From: Salegentibacter sp.
GTDB taxonomy: Bacteria; Bacteroidota; Bacteroidia; Flavobacteriales; Flavobacteriaceae
Length of the DNA: 64,000 nucleotides
Direction of reading: 5' to 3'
NCBI GenBank assembly: GCA_017795085.1
Contig: CP051246.1
Span: 1,366,514 to 1,430,513 of the forward strand
Position 1 is the first letter of the stretch; each line of letters begins with the position of its first letter. The position numbers and the translations under genes are program-made. The notes beneath the pieces were generated by a model, which saw nothing but the letters and a program-made list of their open reading frames with translations, had not been told where the DNA came from and made no database searches. This document shows, piece by piece, positions 7,344 through 16,361 of this stretch.

Positions 7344-7412
7344 ATTATTATGTAAAGTTTTTTAGATAAATCAATGCTATTCAATGTTTTGTTAATCATC
7401 CACTTTACATAA
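7331..7412. repeat. Terminal repeats of RIT-like element 1
   Basis: Two direct 11-bp copies with starts 17 bases apart (7331 and 7348, one mismatch) and one perfect inverted copy at 7402-7412. They resemble paired recombinase arm and core sites and share layout with the intact RIT ends. Confidence 0.65.
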
Positions 7413-7470
7413 CAGTATTAGTTTACACATCGATCATTTTATTTTGTGAATAATATTCACATAAAATTTA

Positions 7471-8745
7471 ATGATTATGATCAAACAAATTACAGCGTTC
7501 AATGAGCTAACAAACAATGCTGGCAATTATCTTGAACAAGAACTTGGCTATGCTTTAAAGACCTCAGGTATGTACAGAAGAATTTGGAGGCAACTTAGAG
7601 AGTTCATGTTTGCCAATGGTATTGAAACTTATGATGAAAACGTTGGGAAGAAGTATTTATCCAATAAGTTTGGTGATAAGGCCAAGCAAGATTTAACAAG
7701 AAATCAGAGTGTTACTTACAACGGCATTAAGATGCTGACTGAATTTTCTAAGACGAAGAAGATTAATGTTCCGGCGCGACCGTCAAGGTATCCATTGGAA
7801 TTTAAAGGTCATATAGGCAAGGCCATTGTGAAGTTTTTACATCATAAGAAACAATCAAACCCTTCCAGAACTACCTATCACAATTACCAGCGTCATCTTT
7901 ACGAATTCATGATGTATTGTGAGAAGCAGGGCATTTCCAGAATAGCAGATATTGACTTGGTACTATTGCTACATTTCATCAATCAGTACGACGCTTCCAA
8001 GAAAACGGTTGTTATAATTACCATTACGACATTGCGTGGCTTCATAAAGTATCTTTTTGAAGAAAATTATCTAGATATAGATTATTCTGAAAAGATTCCC
8101 CGTCATAAAATAGTACAGCAACCAAAACTTCCTTCCAATTACACTAAAGAAGAAGTTAAGCATTTGATCGCTTCTGGAGATAGGGCCAGTTCCACAGGAA
8201 AACGCAATTACGTTATCATCCTAATAGCAGCAAGACTTGGACTCCGAGCTTCTGACATCTCTCGGCTTAAGTTTGAACACCTGAACTGGGAAAACAATAC
8301 GATTGTAATACCACAATACAAGACAGGTAAACAGTTGGTGTTACCGCTACTTCCAGATGTAGGAAATGCTATTATCGACTATCTAAAACATGGCAGGCCA
8401 GAATCTGATGAGCCTTACATTTTACTTACAGCACGCCCACCTTACAGCAGATTTACAACAAGTAATGTTGTTACTCATGTTGTACAGCGAGCTATGAGAA
8501 AGGCCGGTATTGATACCAAGGACAGACGCTTTGGTCCACATGCCCTGCGCCATAGTCTGGGACTGCGTTTGTTGGAAAAAAGCACAGCACTTCCCGTAAT
8601 ATCAGAAGTGCTGGGTCATCAGGACACTAATTCCACAACATATTATCTCAGGATAGATCTGAGATCCATGCAACAATGCATGCTCGATGTGCCACCAGTG
8701 AGTACTGACTTTTATACGCAGGGAGGAGGTAAATTCTATGGCTAA
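7471..8745 (+). CDS. Tyrosine recombinase, RitA-like (element 1)
   Basis: 424 aa. An N-terminal core-binding (SAM-like) domain of about 200 residues is followed by a phage-integrase catalytic domain. The first catalytic Arg is in ARLGLRASDISRL, the Lys region is QYKTGKQLVLPL, HxLRH occurs in GPHALRHSLG and the His/Tyr motif is LGHQDTNSTTYYLRID. All active-site residues look intact. The C-terminus (STDFYTQGGGKFYG) matches the ending of the RitA-like gene at 15129-16361. Its stop overlaps the next gene by 8 bases (ATGGCTAA), implying translational coupling. Confidence 0.85.
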   Translation: MIMIKQITAFNELTNNAGNYLEQELGYALKTSGMYRRIWRQLREFMFANGIETYDENVGKKYLSNKFGDKAKQDLTRNQSVTYNGIKMLTEFSKTKKINVPARPSRYPLEFKGHIGKAIVKFLHHKKQSNPSRTTYHNYQRHLYEFMMYCEKQGISRIADIDLVLLLHFINQYDASKKTVVIITITTLRGFIKYLFEENYLDIDYSEKIPRHKIVQQPKLPSNYTKEEVKHLIASGDRASSTGKRNYVIILIAARLGLRASDISRLKFEHLNWENNTIVIPQYKTGKQLVLPLLPDVGNAIIDYLKHGRPESDEPYILLTARPPYSRFTTSNVVTHVVQRAMRKAGIDTKDRRFGPHALRHSLGLRLLEKSTALPVISEVLGHQDTNSTTYYLRIDLRSMQQCMLDVPPVSTDFYTQGGGKFYG

Positions 8746-9466
8746 GAATTACCACAGTATTTATGGGCAGCACATAAAGCAGTTCATACAACTCAAACGA
8801 AATTTAGGCTTTAGATATGTTACTGAAACCTTTGCATTATCAAGAATAGATGAACTGGCAATAACAACCAACCAGTCTTCAAAAGGCATTACAAAACCCT
8901 TTGCGGACTTAGTTGCAAAAAGGCGACAGAATGAATCCAAAGAATACCACTACCATAGGGTTCTGATGCTGGCCAAGCTCTCTTCATATATGAATGATAT
9001 GGGCATTGCTTCTTATATTCCCAAGCTTTCGTCTTGTCCTAAAAATAATTTTGTTCCCTACATCTACACTAAAGAAGAAATAGATGCACTGCTTAAAGCT
9101 TGCGATGAATTAAGGTTAAGGGTCAGGAACCATAATACAAACTTATTTTGTATGCCAGTTCTTGTGCGGGTGTTGTATGCTACAGGAATACGTATTGGTG
9201 AAGCACTTGACCTGAAGGATGACGACATCAATCTCGAGAATAAGTATATCCGGGTAAATGACTCTAAAAACGGAAAACAACGTATCATTCCAATTGCAGA
9301 ATCTTTGGTACAGGCCTGTAGCGACTATTTAGAGTACAGAAACCGACTTCCATCTATAAGACCATGTTACTTCTTTTGTAATCTTGAAGGCAATAAATGT
9401 AAACAAGGAGCATCTATGAAAAAGCAGCGAGTCTCGTATCTTTAAAGTTCACCAAAACAATAAGAT

Positions 9467-10522
9467 ATGAAATTAGAACCCACTGCCCAACCAAAGTTAT
9501 ACATTGGCATCGACATTCACAAGCGGAGCTGGAAAGTTCATTGCGCCACCGATCTATTCGGCGGCAAATCCTTTGCTATGCCCCCGAAGCCTGAAGTACT
9601 ATATGAGTATGTAGCCAAACATTTTCCCGAACACGAGATTACTACGGCCTATGAGGCAGGCTGTTGTGGGTATTACGCCCACCGTAGCTTTGAAACATAT
9701 GGCTGGAATTCCCTTGTAGTTAACCCTGCCGATATCCATCGCAAGGGCAAGGAAAAATATACCAAGACCGATAAAATAGATGCCCAGTTGATAAGCAGGG
9801 AGCTTAAAGATGGCTGGCTTGACGGTATTCACGTTCCCGATGTGGAGCGGGAGCAATTGCGCAGCCTTTTCAGGAGAAGGAACGATTTGGTCAAGGACTA
9901 CAGGCGCGTAAAGAGCTTTATAAAGATGCAGTTGCTGTACTTTGGCATTGCCATTCCCGATGAATTCGACAACGACCATTGGAGCCATAAGTTCCGTGAT
10001 TGGGTTGACGGGGTAATTTTTAAATATCCTCCGGCACGTGAGACACTGGATAGCAGAATGCGAAGCTTCAGGTTCATAGACCAGGAGCTGCGTGATGTCT
10101 CATCAAAAATGCGTGCCTATTGCCGCAAGAATTACAAGAAAGACTACTATCTTTTAAGAAGTGTTCCGGGCATCGGGGGGATTGTTGCCTGCGGCATCAT
10201 CTGCGAGCTTGGTGATTTGCGACGCTTCAATAATATAAAACATTTGGCGGGCTATGTCGGGTTGGCACCGAGCATACACCAAAGTGGCGACAACCAAAAG
10301 AGCACAGGCATTACAATGCGCGCCCATCGATTGATGCGGAGCTATTTTATAGAGGCCTCCTGGCAGGCCATCAGAACGGATCCTATAATGCAGGCGTATT
10401 ACCGCCGGCATTTGGGGAAGAACGTCAAGTCAATAATAATCAAGGTCGCGCGAAAGTTATTGAGCAGGACTTTGGCAGTAATCAAAACAGAAATTCCTTA
10501 TGAGATAGGGGTCATAGAATAA
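9467..10522 (+). CDS. IS110-family DEDD transposase
   Basis: 351 aa, full length for the family. The N-terminal RuvC-like DEDD domain shows YIGIDIHKRSWKVH (first Asp), AYEAGCCGYY (Glu) and TDKIDAQLISRE (two Asp). The C-terminal Tnp_20 domain shows the helix-hairpin-helix segment SVPGIGGIVACGIICELGD and GYVGLAPSIHQSGDNQKSTGIT with the conserved Ser. IS110 enzymes are recombinases guided by a structured RNA made from the element's own non-coding end. The gene is intact and probably functional. Its codon use looks richer in GC than the surrounding recombinase genes, suggesting a more recent arrival. Confidence 0.93.
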   Translation: MKLEPTAQPKLYIGIDIHKRSWKVHCATDLFGGKSFAMPPKPEVLYEYVAKHFPEHEITTAYEAGCCGYYAHRSFETYGWNSLVVNPADIHRKGKEKYTKTDKIDAQLISRELKDGWLDGIHVPDVEREQLRSLFRRRNDLVKDYRRVKSFIKMQLLYFGIAIPDEFDNDHWSHKFRDWVDGVIFKYPPARETLDSRMRSFRFIDQELRDVSSKMRAYCRKNYKKDYYLLRSVPGIGGIVACGIICELGDLRRFNNIKHLAGYVGLAPSIHQSGDNQKSTGITMRAHRLMRSYFIEASWQAIRTDPIMQAYYRRHLGKNVKSIIIKVARKLLSRTLAVIKTEIPYEIGVIE

Positions 10523-10524
10523 AG

Positions 10525-10800
10525 AAATAACTAATAACAAAGCTCACAAAGAAGTATTAAAAGCTCGTACCACAAAACACCGTAGGTGATCCAAGGTATT
10601 GGAATCACATTTTTATAGCAAGTGGACGGGTTTATTATAACTTATAATCATACAGATGCTGGTGACGACCAATACGGGTTGATCACATATAGGATGCGGA
10701 GCAAGTTATTTAAAGGCATTGAAATGTTGATAATTCCGATAGGATTATCAACATTTCAACACCACAATATCATCATTATGAGATAATTGAAAATAAAATA
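10525..10800 (+). ncRNA. Candidate IS110 bridge RNA region
   Basis: The 300 bases after the transposase stop have no reading frame of note and include a perfect 16-bp stem with a 9-base loop (10719-10734 / 10744-10759). For IS1111-type members of the IS110 family the bridge RNA is transcribed from this position. I cannot define its ends or its target-binding and donor-binding loops by eye. Confidence 0.35.
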
Positions 10801-10921
10801 TTATATTTAAAGAACTGGATTAGTGCTTTTCATAGGATACGTAGTTGGTTCAGAAAATGTTTAGAGCTTGCAGGGATACCATATCTGGGCACAGGACAAG
10901 GCCCCCGGATCCATGATCTTA

Positions 10922-10972
10922 GTTATCCAAACAAAAATAAAATCCAAACCTTTAAGTGTAATTACTTGATTT
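10922..10972 (+). repeat. Left terminal inverted repeat of the RIT element
   Basis: The first 36 bases from GTTATCCAAAC are identical to the reverse complement of the right end; similarity continues to about 51 bases. It contains ATCCAAAC at 10925 and again at 10942 (17 bases apart), with an inverted, one-mismatch copy at 10995-11002. Confidence 0.9.
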
Positions 10973-11047
10973 TTAGCCAACAAAATAAATATAGGTGTGG
11001 ATTTTTAATCTAAATTGTATGCTTCACTAAAAGAAGTAAAAACAATT

Positions 11048-12277
11048 ATGGATGTACAAAATTTACGGGAAAAGTATCCCCTACTCATTACATTTCTAGA
11101 AGAAAACCAATACTCTCGAAATTATATTGGATGTTTTAAAAGGGAGATAAAATGTATTCTTTCCAAAGCAAAATCTGAAAAGTGGAACTCCTACACCGAT
11201 GTCTACCTATTTCATACAAAAAGAACCAAGTCTATTTCTGTTCTTCAAGAAAAACGAGGAATTATTGGTGCTATTGCAAGGTTTGACTTAGAAAATATCT
11301 ATCCTGATAGATCGTATAAAAGCCCAATATTCAAGAAAACGGCTTATGATCTTTTGTCTGAGGAATTTAAAGCTGTGATCACGACCTATTGTAGTGTGGA
11401 AAGAAAGAAAGGTAAAAAGGAAGATACTATTTATACTGAATCACATAATGCGACAAGCTTTCTATTGTCATTGCAGGAGGATAATATTTTTTCACTGATA
11501 GCTATCACGGAAAAAGCGGTGTTGGACACCTTCTATCAAAATGGTAAGCTACGCAGAGGCTGTTCCTATAAAAAGAATATTGCAGCCGTGATCAAAGCCT
11601 GTATCCCTTATTTCCCAAACAATATTTGTGCTACAGTTTTGTCTTACCTACCGGCCCTTCGTGAAAGAAGAAAAAACATACAATACCTTACCAAAGAAGA
11701 AACTTCTAAAATCAAGACGGTATTAACCGGCATGAATTCATCCCTTAGTTTGCGTGATAAAGCTATCGGTTTACTTGCTTTTTATACTGGTTTACGCTCC
11801 TGTGATATTGCAGGGTTAGTACTATCCGATATTGATTGGAATAGCGACCTTATTCATATAAGGCAACAGAAAACAGAAGTTCCTCTCACTTTACCGCTCA
11901 GGGCAATAGTTGGTAATGCAATCTATGAATATCTTATAAACGAAAGGCCAGAGACGAAATGTCAGAATGTTTTTCTAACCCAAGTTCATCCATTTATAAA
12001 ACTACAGAGTGGAAGCCTGTATAGTATTTCCATGCAAATCATGAAAGCAGGAAACATTAGAACAAATCCCGGAGACAGAAAAGGTTTTCATCTCTTTCGA
12101 CACCATATGGCAATCTCATTGCTAGAAAATGGGATTTCACAGCCAGTTATCAGTCAGACCATGGGGCACCAATCACCCGCTTCTCTACATCCATATCTGA
12201 GTGCCGATTTTTTACATTTGAAAGAATGTTCACTAAGTATTGAGAATTTTCCAATTCAGAAGGAGGTGTTGTTATGA
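11048..12277 (+). CDS. ritA: RIT recombinase A
   Basis: 409 aa from the ATG at 11048 (MDVQNLREKYP); an upstream ATG at 11015 is possible. Tyrosine recombinase: a core-binding domain, then a catalytic domain with Arg in YTGLRSCDIAGL, GFHLFRHHMA (HxxRH box) and MGHQSPASLHPYLS with the nucleophilic Tyr. First of three overlapping recombinase genes. In RIT elements the three different recombinases are thought to act together on the element ends. The last four bases overlap ritB. Confidence 0.85.
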   Translation: MDVQNLREKYPLLITFLEENQYSRNYIGCFKREIKCILSKAKSEKWNSYTDVYLFHTKRTKSISVLQEKRGIIGAIARFDLENIYPDRSYKSPIFKKTAYDLLSEEFKAVITTYCSVERKKGKKEDTIYTESHNATSFLLSLQEDNIFSLIAITEKAVLDTFYQNGKLRRGCSYKKNIAAVIKACIPYFPNNICATVLSYLPALRERRKNIQYLTKEETSKIKTVLTGMNSSLSLRDKAIGLLAFYTGLRSCDIAGLVLSDIDWNSDLIHIRQQKTEVPLTLPLRAIVGNAIYEYLINERPETKCQNVFLTQVHPFIKLQSGSLYSISMQIMKAGNIRTNPGDRKGFHLFRHHMAISLLENGISQPVISQTMGHQSPASLHPYLSADFLHLKECSLSIENFPIQKEVLL

Positions 12278-13224
12278 GTAAATATCAATCCCCAGCAGGT
12301 CCACTTATCGAAGAATATATTTTTTATCGAAGAGCATCCGATTATTGGAATGAATCGTCTTACGGGGCGACCCTACTTATCTTTGACAGGTATTGTTTGA
12401 AAACGTACCCACATGCTCAAGTCCTCTCTCAAGAAATGGTTGATACATGGTGCAGCAAACGTGACACGGAAAAAAACAACTCTTGCAGGTCACGTATTTA
12501 TCCCGTCATCAGTTTTCTCAAGTATCTTAAGAGTCGAGATAAAATAGATATTGTGGTGCCAGAACTACCATATAGAACGCCAAGAACCTATATTCCTCAT
12601 GCTTTCACAAACAAAGAACTATTAGAATTCTTCAAGGCCTGTGATACTATTACCGGAACCCGGACTGAGGAGCAGCGGGCTAGAAAAGTCACCATTCCGG
12701 TATTCTTCCGTTTATTATATAGCAGCGGAATTAGAACCACTGAAGCCAGGTTGCTAAAAGTAGAAGATGTGGATCTTAAGGATGGTGTACTAAATATTCG
12801 GTATTCTAAAGGTTATGACCAGCACTTTGTAGTTCTCCATGATAGCATGCTCGAACTTATGAGAGCGTTCGACAAAGCTATCAGCCAAATCTACACCAAC
12901 CGCATTTATTTTTTTTCAGCCCGTAAAAATAAATGCCATAAACGTAGCTGGGTTCAGGTGAATTTCAGAGAATTATGGGACAAAAAAAATACCGCTTACG
13001 CCACAGCATATCAGCTTCGGCATCACTATGCAACAGAAAATATTAATCGTTGGATAGGAGAAGGTATGGAGTTTCATTCAAAATTCCTGTACTTGAGCAA
13101 AAGCATGGGACATAGCGTTTTAGAGAGCACTAAATATTACTATTCACTGACCCCGGGGCTTTCTGATGTGATACAAGACAAAACCAATGACTCCTTTAAC
13201 AACATAATTCCAGATTCAAAATGA
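12274..13224 (+). CDS. ritB: RIT recombinase B
   Basis: 316 aa tyrosine recombinase. First catalytic Arg in YSSGIRTTEARLL, second box AYQLRHHYAT and Tyr motif MGHSVLESTKYYYSL. The first His of the HxxRH box is replaced by Tyr, a variation tolerated in some family members. The start overlaps the ritA stop by 4 bases and the stop overlaps ritC by 4 bases, indicating coupled translation of the trio. Confidence 0.85.
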   Translation: MSKYQSPAGPLIEEYIFYRRASDYWNESSYGATLLIFDRYCLKTYPHAQVLSQEMVDTWCSKRDTEKNNSCRSRIYPVISFLKYLKSRDKIDIVVPELPYRTPRTYIPHAFTNKELLEFFKACDTITGTRTEEQRARKVTIPVFFRLLYSSGIRTTEARLLKVEDVDLKDGVLNIRYSKGYDQHFVVLHDSMLELMRAFDKAISQIYTNRIYFFSARKNKCHKRSWVQVNFRELWDKKNTAYATAYQLRHHYATENINRWIGEGMEFHSKFLYLSKSMGHSVLESTKYYYSLTPGLSDVIQDKTNDSFNNIIPDSK

Positions 13225-14270
13225 AAAAATCAAACCAAGAGGCTCATGTGATTGCCTATTACATCCACAGCTGGCTAAAGGAGTATACGCTAACCTTTAA
13301 ATCAAATAGTTCACATACGATAAAATCCTATTCCCAGACACTATCTTTATTCATTAATTTCTTGGAAGTAGAGAAGAAAGTGAAGCCTTCAGACTTCTGC
13401 TCTAAATACTTCGCTCGGGATTACATAGAACAGTGGATTTTATGGTTGAAAAACCACAGAGATAACAGCCCTGAAACCTGTAATAATCGGTTGGCATCAT
13501 TAAGAGCATTCTTGAAATACCTCGGTAGTAAGGAGATCTCCTTCTTGCATTTATCATTAGAGGCTGCTCAAATCCTTCGCCAAAAGACGATTAGAAAAAA
13601 AGTAAATGGCATGAGCAAGAAAGCGGTTCAAGCCTTAATGAGCGTTCCAGATATTTCTACAAAGACGGGCCGAAGGGACCTGGTATTCCTTATTGTGCTC
13701 TACAACACAGCGGTAAGAATAGACGAAATATTATCAATAAAACTTAAATATTTGCATTTGGAGACCATTAAGCCTTATGTAACAGTTATTGGAAAAGGAA
13801 ATAAAATCCGGACCCTTTATCTTTTACCAAGAGCGGTCGAACATTTAAAGAAATACCTGGATGAATTTCACGCTGTGAAATATCCTGATTCGTACTTGTT
13901 TTATTCCAGAAATACAGGTGTCAAAGGCAAGATGAGCCAAGTAGCTGTAGACAAGCAATTAAAAAAGTACGCCCTATGTGCCCATGCTATTTGTGATGAA
14001 GTACCGCTTAAATTACATGCTCATCAGATTCGTCATGCAAAAGCGTCACATTGGTTGGAAGATGGCATGAATATCGTACAAATTTCTTTCTTACTCGGGC
14101 ACGCTAATATTCAAACAACGATGGCGTATTTGGACATTACCACCGAGCAAGAAGCCAAAGCTCTGGCAACTTTAGAAGATGAAGGCAAAAAAGAGATATC
14201 AAAGAAATGGAAGTCTAATTTAAGTAAGCTCTCCTCATTTTGTGGAGTAAATGAAATACAAAAGAAGTGA
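13221..14270 (+). CDS. ritC: RIT recombinase C
   Basis: 349 aa tyrosine recombinase, closest of the three to classical XerC/XerD. It has a SAM-like N-terminal domain (SHTIKSYSQTLSLFINFLE), Arg in YNTAVRIDEILSI, complete HQIRH box, and LGHANIQTTMAYLDIT with the nucleophile. The Lys-rich tail ends 35 bases before the right inverted repeat. All catalytic residues are present, so the trio appears functional. Confidence 0.87.
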   Translation: MKKSNQEAHVIAYYIHSWLKEYTLTFKSNSSHTIKSYSQTLSLFINFLEVEKKVKPSDFCSKYFARDYIEQWILWLKNHRDNSPETCNNRLASLRAFLKYLGSKEISFLHLSLEAAQILRQKTIRKKVNGMSKKAVQALMSVPDISTKTGRRDLVFLIVLYNTAVRIDEILSIKLKYLHLETIKPYVTVIGKGNKIRTLYLLPRAVEHLKKYLDEFHAVKYPDSYLFYSRNTGVKGKMSQVAVDKQLKKYALCAHAICDEVPLKLHAHQIRHAKASHWLEDGMNIVQISFLLGHANIQTTMAYLDITTEQEAKALATLEDEGKKEISKKWKSNLSKLSSFCGVNEIQKK

Positions 14271-14304
14271 ATTTATCCAAACCTTTATTAATTGTATAGC
14301 CTTT

Positions 14305-14355
14305 AAATCAGGTGATTATACTTAAAGGTTTGGATTTTATTTTTGTTTGGATAAC
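14305..14355 (-). repeat. Right terminal inverted repeat of the RIT element
   Basis: Mirror of the left end, 36 bases identical from the tip. GTTTGGAT occurs at 14345 and 14328 (17 bases apart), with an inverted copy ATCCAAAC inside at 14275-14282. The last pair can also form a hairpin just after ritC and may act as its terminator. Confidence 0.9.
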
Positions 14356-15136
14356 GGATATCATGTACCCGGGGCCCTTGTTGCTTCCCTATATGTGGTA
14401 TTCCACATCGTTTCAGTATTATTTTAAACCACCTATATGCAACACCTAATGTAAATGGGGTTCCATTGGCCTTGACAAAGTAAAAATGATCCTTACCCGC
14501 TATGTCCTTGACCGGAATTTGGTTTCTATATCGCTCGTATTGTCCCATCACTTCCATAAGGGAGGGGTTTATTGGCACTATCCGTTGCATTTTGTTTTTT
14601 GTTTTTCTTATGACAACTTGATGGTTCTGGTAATCCACATCCTTGTTCTTAATGGATAAGGCCTCGCCAATTCTTGTCCCGGTACTGTAGAGGAAGCGTA
14701 TCAAAGCAGGGATGGCAAAAAGGGCCGTGTTCATATTGCTATATTGCGGTAGGACTAACCTGTCACATTCCTTGAAGATGCATTTCATTTGCCGACGGGT
14801 GAAGATATAGGGAATGAAGTTCCAAGCATTCCCCTTGGGCAATCGTGGGATATAGCATTCATGGCCAAGATGGCACATATACCTGCAGAACTGGGATAGA
14901 ACCGAGTATTTATCGTACAACGTCCTGGCTTTATCATTTACTCGGGTAGCTCTCCATGCCATAATCTGTTCACTGCTTATATAGGTCATGGTAGCCCCGG
15001 TCTTCAAGAAAAACCTGTCGAGTTCTAAAAAGATATATCCGAATTTGTCAAGTCCATATCCCATGGTATCCTTCATCTTCAAAAAGCTCTCAAAATAGGG
15101 AGCAAACACACTTTCGAATTTAAATTGCCTAGCCAT
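14356..15136 (-). pseudogene. Tyrosine recombinase, RitB-like (element 3), truncated by the RIT element
   Basis: Starts at the ATG at 15136 (MARQFKFESVF), by analogy with element 1; this gives the same 8-base overlap with the RitA-like gene. It has the core-binding domain and the first Arg (YSTGTRIGEALSI). It then stops being recombinase-like exactly at GPRVHDI(R), where the RIT inverted repeat begins; the frame runs through the repeat to a stop at 14303. The HxxR box is incomplete and the catalytic Tyr is missing. The truncation point matches that of the RitB-like gene of element 1. Confidence 0.8.
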
Positions 15137-16361
15137 AAAAAACACCCCCTTTCTGCTCATAAAAATTCAGGGGTATCAGGGGTACTTCCAGCGCACACTG
15201 CATAAGCCCCTTTATATCTATACGCAAATAGTTCATAGTCACCTGCGTATCGGAGTGACCGAGTGTTTCGGATATTACGGGAAGTGAAGTCCCGTTACGT
15301 AATAGTTGGCTGGCCAGGGTATGCCGCATGGCATGGGGGCCGAACTTGCGGCCATTGATGTTGACACTGGATGCTCTTATTATTCTACTTATGGCGCCAT
15401 TGATGACCAATCTGTTGATAGAACTGTAGGGAGCGGTAGCTGTCAAGAACACTTGCTTCAGTTCGGATAATGGTCTGCCATATTTCAGGTAACTGATAAT
15501 GGCCTCCCCAACATCGGTCAACAGGGGGAGTTCCACTATTTTCCTTGTCTTCTGTTGAATTAGGCATATAAGGTTACCTTGCCAATCCAAATTTTCGAAG
15601 GTCAGTCCTGCAATGTCCGAAGAACGAAGGCCTAGCCGGGTGGTCAGGAGAAGCATTGCATAATCACGTTTTCCAACGGCACTAGACTGCTCGACGGTAT
15701 TCTCAATACGTCTTATCTCATCGGCATTGTACACCGATGGGAGTTTCTCTCGTATGGAATAATTATTCCTTCCTATGATATATTCCACATTTGTATCGAT
15801 GTATTTCCGTTCATATAAGAACCTACAGAACATACGTATAGTACTGAGATACCTATCCTTACAGTTCTGAGACGATGATATAAAACTAAGTACATCGTCT
15901 TCACTGATATCGGAAATATGGCCAACAGACCTTAATGTAAGATGGGCAATAAAATAGCTTAGCTTGCGTCGATGGCTTTCAATGGTAAGTCTGCTGCGAC
16001 GTAAATTTTCTTGGGACCTTAGGAATTCAAGGGCAACTTCTCCCATCTTACCGGGCAGTTCATGATGTACATATTGTACAATTCTTTTCCTGACTTTCCC
16101 AAGCAAAAGAAAATCGTCCAGAACGTGCACACTGCGCCGGATTGCACGCATATAGGTAGCACTCATTAACGGCATCCCGTCCAAAAAACTTTCTCCGATG
16201 GTAGGACGGTAGTTTTCTAATGAGTTCTTTTTCATATACTCTTGGATTCCATTCCGCCAAAATCGAAGGTAATCTTTGATCCGTGGTTCGCTGTAGCCTT
16301 CCTGCCTGAGGAAAACTACACAATCCCCAATCAGGGATTTAATTTCTCTTTCTGTGTCCAT
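15129..16361 (-). CDS. Tyrosine recombinase, RitA-like (element 3)
   Basis: 410 aa. A core-binding domain is followed by a catalytic domain with Arg in TTRLGLRSSDIAGL, Lys region QQKTRKIVELPL, GPHAMRHTLAS and LGHSDTQVTMNYLRID. The active site appears complete. It shares the C-terminal ending (NFYEQKGGVFYG) with the RitA-like protein of element 1, but the N-terminal half differs strongly, so the two are not recent duplicates. The stop overlaps the downstream RitB-like start by 8 bases. Confidence 0.85.
   Translation of the reverse strand: MDTEREIKSLIGDCVVFLRQEGYSEPRIKDYLRFWRNGIQEYMKKNSLENYRPTIGESFLDGMPLMSATYMRAIRRSVHVLDDFLLLGKVRKRIVQYVHHELPGKMGEVALEFLRSQENLRRSRLTIESHRRKLSYFIAHLTLRSVGHISDISEDDVLSFISSSQNCKDRYLSTIRMFCRFLYERKYIDTNVEYIIGRNNYSIREKLPSVYNADEIRRIENTVEQSSAVGKRDYAMLLLTTRLGLRSSDIAGLTFENLDWQGNLICLIQQKTRKIVELPLLTDVGEAIISYLKYGRPLSELKQVFLTATAPYSSINRLVINGAISRIIRASSVNINGRKFGPHAMRHTLASQLLRNGTSLPVISETLGHSDTQVTMNYLRIDIKGLMQCALEVPLIPLNFYEQKGGVFYG

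Larger units (their letters stand above)
9422..10825 (+). mobile_element. IS110-family insertion sequence inside the RitB-like gene
   Basis: About 1.4 kb between the two halves of the interrupted recombinase gene; the exact ends are uncertain by several bases because I see no clear terminal repeats or target duplication. It has one DEDD-type transposase gene with about 45 bases before it and roughly 300 bases of non-coding DNA after it. A long 3' non-coding arm is the layout of the IS1111-type subgroup, in which the RNA guide (bridge RNA) is encoded downstream of the gene. Confidence 0.75.
7331..10921 (+). mobile_element. Partial RIT-like element 1 (two tyrosine recombinases, 3' part lost)
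   Basis: It begins where radC is cut. The left end carries TTATGTAGAGT (7331-7341), a second copy TTATGTAAAGT 17 bases on (7348-7358) and an inverted copy ACTTTACATAA (7402-7412). This geometry matches the ends of the intact RIT element downstream. It contains a RitA-like gene and a RitB-like gene overlapping by 8 bases. RitB is split by an IS110 element and then cut by the second RIT element. A third recombinase, expected in a RIT trio, is absent. Confidence 0.65.
8738..10921 (+). pseudogene. Tyrosine recombinase, RitB-like (element 1), interrupted by IS110 and truncated
   Basis: The 5' part (8738 to about 9420) encodes the core-binding domain and the first catalytic Arg (YATGIRIGEALDL). 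The frame is then broken by an IS110 insertion. The gene resumes at about 10826 with AFHRIRSWFRKC and runs to GPRIHDL at 10921, where the intact RIT element begins. From there the frame reads through the inverted repeat (SYPNKNKIQTFK) to a stop at 11013. The HxxR box is cut and the catalytic Tyr lost, so the enzyme is dead. It aligns with the RitB-like gene at 14356-15136. Confidence 0.8.
10922..14355 (+). mobile_element. Intact recombinase-in-trio (RIT) element
   Basis: 3.4 kb bounded by nearly identical inverted repeats. It contains three tyrosine recombinase genes in the same direction that overlap at each junction by 4 bases (12274-12277 and 13221-13224). This is the definition of RIT elements. 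No passenger genes are present. Both ends abut a RitB-like gene cut at the same codon, on opposite strands, so the element has inserted at the same motif in two related genes or has rearranged between them. Confidence 0.85.

Noticed and set aside
7471..16361. Tn554-type (TnpA/TnpB/TnpC) transposon
   Set aside because: All three genes of the central element are tyrosine recombinases with 4-base overlaps and inverted repeats, which fits RIT. Tn554 has a different third gene.
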